Assembly (NCBI RefSeq): GCF_001581005.1
Contig: NZ_LHZV01000053.1
Coordinates: 1-64,000 of the forward strand
Source of the DNA: Acetobacter orleanensis
GTDB lineage: Bacteria; Pseudomonadota; Alphaproteobacteria; Acetobacterales; Acetobacteraceae
Length of the DNA: 64,000 nucleotides
Reading direction: 5' to 3'
The notes beneath the pieces are model-generated. The model was not told where the DNA came from. It saw only the letters and a program-made list of their open reading frames with translations, and made no database searches. Positions within the stretch are counted from its first letter, which is position 1. Each line of letters begins with the position of its first letter. A program made the translations under genes and the position numbers. Shown here piece by piece: positions 57,771 to 64,000 of the stretch.

Positions 57771-58666
57771 AGCCGCATTGACGGGGAAAGGCGATGGGGC
57801 GTGAAGCTGCGTGTCACGCCATCCCGCATGGTGCCGTCTGGCCCAAGTTCCCGCCGCAGAACGGTAATGTCCCAGTGTTCGACCTGTGGCGTTACAGCAA
57901 TAGCGTTCCAACCGGCTGTGGTGTCCGCGTCGCCAGCTTTATGCGAGGCCGATGTTGTGCCGATAACCGGAATATCCGTGCGTGGAATGCAGGCGAGAGT
58001 CGCACGATGGGAATGGCCGTGCAGGACCAGCTCCGCCCCTGTTTCCTGCAAAATGCTCTGAAACAGGTGGAGATCGTCCATGCCTTTGCGGCGGCTGACC
58101 AGTTTGGCCACAGGTGGATGGTGGAGCAGCACCACGCGACACAACCCGTCTTGACCTGTTTTGTGGAGAAGAGTGCGTAGCCTCTCGCCTTGCATAGCCC
58201 CCATGCGGCCAGAAGCAAAAAAAGGACGGGTCGGGACAGCCGTGTTCACACCAATCAGCGCGATGTGGTTTTTCACCAGCAGAGAGGGGAAGGCGGCATC
58301 TGTCTTTAGCCACTCTGCCCACAAGGCTGCTTTCCCGGTAGCGTTCTGGCGGATCAGCGCATCATGATTCCCCGGCACCAGAAGGGTAGGGGGGAGAGCC
58401 TGTTCTTCCAGCCAGTCGCGGGCGCGGCGAAATTCAGAGCGTAGACCAAGGTTGGTCAGATCACCCGTCAATGCCATCAACTCGGGGTGAAACTGGCGGA
58501 TATCCTCCATAATGCGTGCCAGAGGAGCTGCTTTATGCAGATGGCGGCGTTTTAATGTCCATGACAGCAGACTGAGGAGGCGCTTGAAGCGAATTTCATC
58601 CCACGCCGGGAATTCCGCCAGTGGCAGATGGGGGTCGGACAGGTGCGCAATCTGAAAAGAAGGCAA
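57767..58666 (-). CDS. Calcineurin-like metallophosphoesterase
   Basis: 299 residues from TTG at 58666, which has GGAG ten bases upstream and gives the usual FQIAHLSDPH beginning; GTG at 58720 is an alternative that would be nearly leaderless from the promoter at 58729-58756. Metal-site motifs: HLSDPH, LTGDLTN, PGNHD, LHHPP, and HGHSH. The family hydrolyses phosphate esters, cyclic nucleotides or lipid pyrophosphates. First gene of the phosphoesterase-lptF-lptG-hydroxylase-nucleotidyltransferase-glycosyltransferase operon. Specificity unknown. Confidence 0.85.
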   Translation of the reverse strand: MPSFQIAHLSDPHLPLAEFPAWDEIRFKRLLSLLSWTLKRRHLHKAAPLARIMEDIRQFHPELMALTGDLTNLGLRSEFRRARDWLEEQALPPTLLVPGNHDALIRQNATGKAALWAEWLKTDAAFPSLLVKNHIALIGVNTAVPTRPFFASGRMGAMQGERLRTLLHKTGQDGLCRVVLLHHPPVAKLVSRRKGMDDLHLFQSILQETGAELVLHGHSHRATLACIPRTDIPVIGTTSASHKAGDADTTAGWNAIAVTPQVEHWDITVLRRELGPDGTMRDGVTRSFTPHRLSPSMRL

Positions 58667-58728
58667 GACGGAGTGTCTCCGGCGCAGAGGGTTTGACAGG
58701 ACGGTATGTGACAAGCGCACGAACTCTA

Positions 58729-58756
58729 ATTATACCACCGCAATAAGCCGGGGCAA
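58729..58756 (-). promoter_or_regulatory. Candidate promoter of the lpt/hydroxylase operon
   Basis: On the minus strand, TTGCCC (58751-58756) and a perfect TATAAT (58729-58734) are 16 bases apart. The expected transcription start is near 58722, about 55 bases before the TTG start at 58666. Confidence 0.5.
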
Positions 58757-58795
58757 AAGCGCTGGCACCGTATCTGCAAAAGCAAGAGTTTCCGA

Positions 58796-59776
58796 GTGCC
58801 CGATCGTTTTGCCTTGATTCACAATTCCCGCAGCAGGCGCAACCTTAAGGCGGATAGTCGTTATCTGGACTGTGCGCGCAGCCTGTTAGGGCCGCTGTTT
58901 TTCTCTCCGGACTCTCAGGCTGACCTGCATGATGTCATGAACACTCTGGCGCGGCAGGAGGTGGGCTGTCTTGTCGTGGATGGGGGAGATGGCACGGTCG
59001 GGAACGTGCTGAGTGCGCTCTATGCCTCATCGTACCCCAAAGACAAATTGCCGATGCTGGCCGTGCTGCCATCGGGCAATACGAATCTGATTGCCGCGGA
59101 TGTCGGCTTTGGCCTGCGGGGTGAGGACGCCTTGCAACGGCTTCAGGAAAAAGCCCGCACAGGCCAACTTGCAGCAGGTGTTAAGCAGCGTCAGCCGCTT
59201 GTTGTCTCGTGGCCGGGGCAAGACCGAGGAGCGGTTCTTGGGTTTTTCGGCGGTCTTGGGGCTTTTACGCGCGGTGTAGAAATTGCCCATTCTCCCGCCA
59301 TTTTGACAAATTACGCGCATGATACGGCGGTGCTGATTACGCTGGCAGAAACCCTGCGGCAGATCATCACACCCCGTCTGCGGCAAAGCTGGCTGGATGG
59401 AACCCCGGTCGGACTCGGCATGAACGGAGAGGAAGCGGAGGCCCACAACCGTTTTCTGTTCCTGTGTACGGGCCTGCAATGCTTGCCGTACGGAATCTGG
59501 CCTTTCTGGCGGGAAGCAGGGCAGGTGGATAATGGTATCAGCTATCTGGATGTCGCGGCTAATCCGCAAAAACTGCTGCGCGCCCTCTGGAGCCTGTTAC
59601 GCGGGCGCAGCCCTGCTTGGCTGAGAGACAATCCGGCTTATGTCAGCGGATCCGTACGCCAGATTGTCCTGAAAACAGAACAGTCTTTTGTGCTGGATGG
59701 TGAGGTTCTGGAAACCGGGTCCGCAGGGATACTGGACATTTCCGCAGGCCCGCTTCTTTCTTTCCTTCAGGCTTGA
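58796..59776 (+). CDS. DAGK-family lipid kinase
   Basis: 326 residues with a GTG start. A diacylglycerol-kinase catalytic domain is shown by VDGGDGTVGNVLSAL at about 61-75 and LPSGNTNLIAADVGF near 100, with a C-terminal beta-sandwich ending FVLDGEVLETG, the usual DGE motif. Such kinases phosphorylate diacylglycerol, sphingosine or ceramide; a ceramide kinase of this family is known in Caulobacter. The gene is followed one base after its stop by the Tam41-like gene, and next to serine palmitoyltransferase, so ceramide or diacylglycerol are the obvious candidate substrates. Confidence 0.82.
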   Translation: MPDRFALIHNSRSRRNLKADSRYLDCARSLLGPLFFSPDSQADLHDVMNTLARQEVGCLVVDGGDGTVGNVLSALYASSYPKDKLPMLAVLPSGNTNLIAADVGFGLRGEDALQRLQEKARTGQLAAGVKQRQPLVVSWPGQDRGAVLGFFGGLGAFTRGVEIAHSPAILTNYAHDTAVLITLAETLRQIITPRLRQSWLDGTPVGLGMNGEEAEAHNRFLFLCTGLQCLPYGIWPFWREAGQVDNGISYLDVAANPQKLLRALWSLLRGRSPAWLRDNPAYVSGSVRQIVLKTEQSFVLDGEVLETGSAGILDISAGPLLSFLQA

Positions 59777-59777
59777 G

Positions 59778-60731
59778 ATGCAAAAGCAGGTCCGAGCCGC
59801 ACGGTTCCTTCAGGCGCAGATTTTTGAGGAACTGACGACACCTGTTAGCTCCGCCGTGCTGGATTTTGTGGAGCAGATGGTCGGCACCGCTAATCCGTTG
59901 GGTGTGCTATTTTACGGCTCCGGCCTGCGTGGCGGTATTCAAGCGGATACCCTGCTGGATTTCTACGTGATCGTGCGGAAGCAATCCGACTGGCCGCGTG
60001 GGCGCGTGGCCTGTCTGGCTAACGCCCTTCTGCCGCCCAATGTCGAATATCATGAACTGAGGGTTGAAGGGCAATCCTTGCGTGCCAAGGTTGCCATTCT
60101 AACATTGGCTCAGTTTCGCAGACTAACCGGGTTCAGCGCGTTTGATACGACGGTCTGGGCCCGTTTTTCTCAGCCCGTCAGGCTGGTCTGGCAGCGTGAC
60201 GCCGCGGCTGCCCAGACACTCTGCCGGTGTGTGATGCGCGCCACCGTAACAGCCGCCCGCTGGACGGCTTTTCTAGGTCCTGAGCGCGGCCCGCGGGAAG
60301 CCTTCTGGAACGCTCTGTATCGCCAGACCTATCAGACCGAACTTCGCGTCGAAAAAACCGGGCGCGGTGCGGGAATCGTCGCACGTTATGAGGATCGTTA
60401 CAAAGACCTGCTGCTGCCCTGCTGGCAGATTGCGGCCGTGGCTTATGAGAGGGAGGGGGAGGATGTCAGGCCAATGATTTCCCCCGCTCAGAAACTTCGG
60501 GAGGAGCGGGCGTGGCAGGTGCGTCGGCGGTTAGGTCGTCCGCTGAATATCCTGCGCCTGATAAAGGCGGCGTACACATTTACCGGAGGGGCCCGCTATG
60601 CCGCATGGAAAATTGAGCGGCATAGCGGAATAAAAGTGCCGCTCACACCGTTTGCGGAAAAGCACCCCTTGCTGGCCGCCCCACCGTTGGTCTGGTGGTT
60701 ATGGCGCAAAGGGGCTTTCAGGCGGTCTTAG
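59778..60731 (+). CDS. Tam41-like CTP:phosphatidate cytidylyltransferase
   Basis: 317 residues from the ATG at 59778; the longer frame from 59688 lies inside the kinase gene. The N-terminal nucleotidyltransferase motif is LFYGSGLRGG with LLDFYVIV and a Trp after it (about 44-72). VEYHELRVEGQSLRAKVAIL (about 89-108) matches the Tam41 region around its conserved Lys. Later segments, QPVRLVWQRD, ATVTAARWTAF and a C-terminal IKAAYTFTGGARYAAWKI, also follow Tam41 order. Tam41 makes CDP-diacylglycerol in mitochondria. Its partner here is the lipid kinase one base upstream. The stop overlaps that of the convergent serine palmitoyltransferase gene. Confidence 0.7.
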   Translation: MQKQVRAARFLQAQIFEELTTPVSSAVLDFVEQMVGTANPLGVLFYGSGLRGGIQADTLLDFYVIVRKQSDWPRGRVACLANALLPPNVEYHELRVEGQSLRAKVAILTLAQFRRLTGFSAFDTTVWARFSQPVRLVWQRDAAAAQTLCRCVMRATVTAARWTAFLGPERGPREAFWNALYRQTYQTELRVEKTGRGAGIVARYEDRYKDLLLPCWQIAAVAYEREGEDVRPMISPAQKLREERAWQVRRRLGRPLNILRLIKAAYTFTGGARYAAWKIERHSGIKVPLTPFAEKHPLLAAPPLVWWLWRKGAFRRS

Positions 60732-61936
60732 GCGGCTTCCGGAAGCGCCTTGGCGTCCAGAGCGGCTTGCTTGAAGATAGCAATTGCCTTGTCGATTTGC
60801 TCAGCCGTGTGTGTTGCCATCACAGAGCAACGCAGCAGCGGGCGAGAGTCTGGCGTGGCAGGCGGCAGGCTGAGATTAACGTAAACCCCAAGATCAAGCA
60901 GGCGGTTCCACATCATGATAGCCTGCCCGATTTCTTCCAGAGTCACCGCAATAACCGGGCTGACCTGCTTGCTGGCATTCAGTCCGAGGCCATGGAAACC
61001 CGCATGCAGACGCGCGGCATTATCCTTCAACTGCGTACGTAGTTCCGGATGTTCCGCCATATCTTCAAGTGCTGCCATGGTCGCGGCAATCACTTCCGGC
61101 GGGAGAGACGCCGTAAACATGTACGGGCGGCAGTTCAGCCGGACCAGTTCCAGCTCCGGATGGTCAGAGACACAGTAGCCGCCAACCGTGCCAAGGCTTT
61201 TGGAGAAGGTGCCGACAATAAAGTCCACATCCGCTTCCACCCCGGCCTGCTCGGCAATGCCCAGACCGCGCTCGCCCATCACCCCGAAGGAGTGGGCTTC
61301 ATCAACCAGCAGATAGGCGCCGGTCTCGCGCTTGACCGCAACCATTTCGGCAATCGGCGGCACGTTGCCGGTCATGGAATAAATGCCTTCCACAACAATC
61401 AGCTTCGCACCGGGGGTCCCATCCAGACGCTTGAGGCGTTTGTAGAGATCATCCGCGTCATTATGCCGGAAACGGATAACCTGCGCGGGGCTCAGGCGGC
61501 TGCCATCGTAAATGCTGGCATGGCTGTCCGCATCCAGAATGAGGTAGTCATCCTTGCCTGCAAGCGTGGAGATCATGCCCAGATTGGCCTGATACCCGGT
61601 GGAGAACACCATGGCATCGCGGCGGCCAAAATAATCGGCAATGCGGCGTTCAAGCTGGCGGTGCAGGGACTGCGTGCCATTGGCAATGCGTGAGCCAGTT
61701 GTGCCCACGCCACAGGCTGCCGCGGCATCCTGCGCTGCTTTGATAGCGCGTGGAGACTGGCTCAGCCCCAGATAGTTATTGGTGCCGAACAGAAGGGTCT
61801 CACGGCCTTCAATAATACCAACTGTGGATGAAACCGGCTTTTCAATCACCACGGAAAAGGGATTGCGGCCGCCAGCTTCCACCAGAGAGCCAAGAGCGCC
61901 CGCAGTGCCGTCAAACTTGGAAAAAAGAGACGTCAT
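60728..61936 (-). CDS. spt: Serine palmitoyltransferase (alpha-oxoamine synthase family)
   Basis: 402 residues. It condenses L-serine with an acyl thioester to 3-ketosphinganine, the first step of sphingolipid synthesis. The PLP Lys is K246 in GTFSKSLGTVGGY, the PLP-stacking His is near 139 in DADSHASIYDGS, and the Asp and His of VDEAHSFGVMG are at 212 and 215. KBL or BioF type enzymes share the fold, but the tight linkage to an acyl carrier protein and acyl-AMP ligase, as in known bacterial sphingolipid operons, favours serine palmitoyltransferase. It starts six bases after the ACP gene. Confidence 0.88.
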   Translation of the reverse strand: MTSLFSKFDGTAGALGSLVEAGGRNPFSVVIEKPVSSTVGIIEGRETLLFGTNNYLGLSQSPRAIKAAQDAAAACGVGTTGSRIANGTQSLHRQLERRIADYFGRRDAMVFSTGYQANLGMISTLAGKDDYLILDADSHASIYDGSRLSPAQVIRFRHNDADDLYKRLKRLDGTPGAKLIVVEGIYSMTGNVPPIAEMVAVKRETGAYLLVDEAHSFGVMGERGLGIAEQAGVEADVDFIVGTFSKSLGTVGGYCVSDHPELELVRLNCRPYMFTASLPPEVIAATMAALEDMAEHPELRTQLKDNAARLHAGFHGLGLNASKQVSPVIAVTLEEIGQAIMMWNRLLDLGVYVNLSLPPATPDSRPLLRCSVMATHTAEQIDKAIAIFKQAALDAKALPEAA

Positions 61937-61942
61937 GCGTGT

Positions 61943-62194
61943 TCAGCCCTTGTTTTTCAGATCAACTACGCAGGCAGCAAGGTCGTTAATGGTCCGGATG
62001 TCAGCCAGCTTGTCGAGCGGGACGGAGACATCCATGTCATCCTCCACTTCCATGACAAAGTTCATAACGGCCAGTGAATCAAAGGCCAGATCATCCATAA
62101 TTTTGCAGTTGCCGTCGATATCGCGCGGCACTTTCGGGTTGGCGAGAAGCTTCTGGATGATCAGCGCAGAAACGCTTTCAACGGTTTCGCTCAT
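61943..62194 (-). CDS. Dedicated acyl carrier protein
   Basis: 83 residues. The phosphopantetheine site is Ser40 in LAFDSLAVMNF. It is acidic and four-helical in type, but differs from the housekeeping AcpP (usually GADSLD), so it is a specialised carrier. AAGGAT precedes the ATG. Placed between the acyl-AMP ligase and serine palmitoyltransferase, it likely presents the acyl chain to the latter. Confidence 0.9.
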   Translation of the reverse strand: MSETVESVSALIIQKLLANPKVPRDIDGNCKIMDDLAFDSLAVMNFVMEVEDDMDVSVPLDKLADIRTINDLAACVVDLKNKG

Positions 62195-62217
62195 TTTAAA
62201 ATCCTTATTTTCCCGCC

Positions 62218-63993
62218 TCAGCAGGCAGAGGCTGCTTCAGGCTGCGGTTCAAACAGGCCTGTCTGGAACATTTTACGGGCCTTGGCGCGTGTCAGCTTGC
62301 CAGAGGATGTCTGGGGCAGAGCATGCGGGGGCACAAGAACGACGGAAACATCCACACCATGCAGGCGTCGGAAAAGACTGGTCGCTTCTGCACGCAGGGC
62401 TTCACGGGCTTCGGGGGATGTTGCACGGCACTGGATAAGCGCCACAATTTCCTCGTGCTCGCCTTTTTCCATGGAGAAGACAGCAACGTCGCGGCTTCGC
62501 AGGGAAGAAATATGGCTTTCCGCCGACCATTCCAGATCCTGCGGCCAGATGTTGCGGCCGTTAATGATAATCAGGTCTTTTGCACGGCCCGTCACCACAA
62601 TCTGCCCGTCTAGCATGTAGCCAAGGTCACCCGTGTTCAGCCAGCCATCCTGATCCAGAACCTGTGCGGTGTCGGCTGGCTTGCGGAAATAACCATCCAT
62701 CAGGCTCGGGCCGCGTACAAAAATGGTGCCGGTCTGGCGGTCGCTCAGCACAGCGCCTTCCGGGTCACGCACTTCCATCTGGTGGCCGGGCAGCACACGG
62801 CCGCAGACAACAAATGTTCTGGTAGGTGTTTCCGGATCAGTCGCCGCGCGGGCAATGCCTTCATTTTCCAACGCGGGAAGATCAATCGTATCGGTCTCAA
62901 TACCGCTATTGAGCGGCACAAAGCTAATGGCGAGTGTCGCTTCCGCCATACCGTAGCTGGCCACAAAGGCTTTCGGGTTGAAGCCCACGGAGGCAAACCG
63001 CTCAGAAAACTCTTTGAGGATGTGCGGACGAATCATATCGCCACCAATCCCGGCCACGCGCCAGCAGGACAGGTCCAGTTCTGTAGAGGCAGGGCGACGA
63101 GCACAAAGCTCATACCCAAAAGACGGGCTATAAGCGATTGTCCCACGATTACGGCTGATCAGATCCAGCCAGACATGCGGGCGGCGTGCGAACTCGCGGG
63201 TTGGCAGCAGGTCGACGGTGAGCTGACAGGTCATGGGGGTCAGGAAAAAACCGACCAGCCCCATGTCATGATAGAGCGGCAACCAAGAGACGCAGCGGTC
63301 GCCCGTTTCACGCACACACAGGCCGTCATGCGCAATGGCGGCCACGTTGGCCATTCCCGAACGCTGACTGACGCAAACTCCCATGGGGGAGCGGGTGCTG
63401 CCAGAAGAAAACTGGAGGTAAGACAAGGCTTCGGGGTGGATATTGGGCAGCGGCATGTCTGGCACGGGCCGTTCCATCAGTTCCGCAGGGGAGCCTGCGA
63501 AGGCTAGCCCCATGCCGCTTACAATATCGTCGGTCCAGCCTTCAATAATCTGCGGGATAATAACCGCACTGGCCCCAGCACTAGTGATCATCCCACGCAG
63601 AGTAGACAGATAGGTTTCTTTCCCGGCAAAGGCGACCGGAAGCGGTAGGGGAGCGGCAACAAGGCCCGCATACTGGCAGCCGAAGAAGATGCGGGCAAAA
63701 TCACCATCGCTTTCCGCAACAATCGCAACACGGTCTCCGGGCTGTAGGCCCATGCCCAATAGGCGCAGGCCGGTTTCAATCGCCTGTTCACGCAGTTTAC
63801 GATACGGAAGCGCTTCCAGCAGGACACCCTTGCCAGAATAGATGTTAAAGCCGGCGTCACCCTGAGCCGCATAATCAAGAGCATCAGGAAAAGTTGCAAA
63901 ATCTCCATAACGGCGCTGCTGGCCAGAACCGGTGGGAACCGGTTGCAGGGCGTCTTCGTTAGAAGGGGAAGATGCAGGATTTAAAACGTTCAT
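62218..63993 (-). CDS. Fatty acyl-AMP ligase / acyl-ACP synthetase
   Basis: 591 residues, the length of the FAAL group. The ANL-superfamily P-loop is LQFSSGSTRSPMGV, followed by WLPLYHDMGLVGFFLTPM, ASYGMAEATLAISF, and the motif WLNTGDLGYMLDGQIVVTGRAKDLIIINGRNIWPQDLE. The C-terminal SSGKLTRAKARKMF holds the catalytic Lys. It would adenylate a fatty acid and load it on the downstream ACP. The ATG lies seven bases from the window edge, so the promoter is outside. Confidence 0.92.
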   Translation of the reverse strand: MNVLNPASSPSNEDALQPVPTGSGQQRRYGDFATFPDALDYAAQGDAGFNIYSGKGVLLEALPYRKLREQAIETGLRLLGMGLQPGDRVAIVAESDGDFARIFFGCQYAGLVAAPLPLPVAFAGKETYLSTLRGMITSAGASAVIIPQIIEGWTDDIVSGMGLAFAGSPAELMERPVPDMPLPNIHPEALSYLQFSSGSTRSPMGVCVSQRSGMANVAAIAHDGLCVRETGDRCVSWLPLYHDMGLVGFFLTPMTCQLTVDLLPTREFARRPHVWLDLISRNRGTIAYSPSFGYELCARRPASTELDLSCWRVAGIGGDMIRPHILKEFSERFASVGFNPKAFVASYGMAEATLAISFVPLNSGIETDTIDLPALENEGIARAATDPETPTRTFVVCGRVLPGHQMEVRDPEGAVLSDRQTGTIFVRGPSLMDGYFRKPADTAQVLDQDGWLNTGDLGYMLDGQIVVTGRAKDLIIINGRNIWPQDLEWSAESHISSLRSRDVAVFSMEKGEHEEIVALIQCRATSPEAREALRAEATSLFRRLHGVDVSVVLVPPHALPQTSSGKLTRAKARKMFQTGLFEPQPEAASAC

Positions 63994-64000
63994 TCAGCTG

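Noticed and set aside
57771-57911. N-terminal extension of lptF
   Set aside because: It lies within the phosphoesterase gene; the ATG at 57770 gives the expected LptF beginning.

Overview
The window is a gene-dense, uninterrupted piece of alphaproteobacterial chromosome. Gene content and order fit an acetic acid bacterium (Acetobacteraceae), most likely Acetobacter or a close relative. The grounds are alphaproteobacterial protein types throughout (short 438-residue ProS, NuoE with the long C-terminal tail, tig-clpP-clpX-lon-hup order), a bacterial sphingolipid module (fatty acyl-AMP ligase, acyl carrier protein, serine palmitoyltransferase), and a mid-50s percent GC impression. Genus is an inference. 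I see no phage, insertion sequence, CRISPR array, rRNA or plasmid functions.

Layout: 1-336 holds a heptanucleotide repeat cut by the window edge and a hairpin. 337-5451 (minus) carries an AsmA-family protein and a divergent PEP-carboxylase-like protein. 5560-6858 is a DUF445 protein. 6963-13662 is an Fe-S assembly operon: rrf2 regulator, sufB, sufC, sufD, sufS, sufU, sufT, sufA. 13610-17606 (minus) has a 23S rRNA methyltransferase, a DEAD-box helicase and a CopD-like membrane protein. 17769-26324 runs nnrDE, tRNA-Leu, tig, clpP, clpX, lon, hup and tRNA-Val (folding, proteolysis and nucleoid functions). 26574-42799 is one long unit: nuoA-L, nuoN, birA, coaX and rnj. 42966-46208 is proS-lolC/E-lolD. 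46275-52738 holds gpx, an IclR-type regulator, a DUF3108 protein, glmS-glmU and a HAD phosphatase.

52769-63993 looks like an outer-membrane lipid region in three parts. A tightly overlapping minus-strand operon encodes a phosphoesterase, LptF, LptG, a membrane fatty acid hydroxylase, a nucleotidyltransferase and a glycosyltransferase. A divergent plus-strand pair encodes a DAGK-family lipid kinase and a Tam41-like CTP:lipid-phosphate cytidylyltransferase. A minus-strand operon encodes the acyl-AMP ligase, ACP and serine palmitoyltransferase.

Most notable points: (1) the complex I operon lacks nuoM, and an 18-codon ORF with an excellent ribosome binding site and a coupled stop sits exactly where nuoM should be; (2) the lipid kinase plus Tam41-like pair lies next to sphingolipid genes, raising the possibility of a CDP-activated ceramide or a diacylglycerol salvage route; (3) the PEP-carboxylase-like protein has replaced several catalytic residues; (4) in-frame hexanucleotide tracts lie in sufT and the helicase gene; (5) an 11-bp inverted repeat lies between gpx and the IclR-type gene. 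All assignments come from reading the sequence and from remembered family knowledge; no database search was run.
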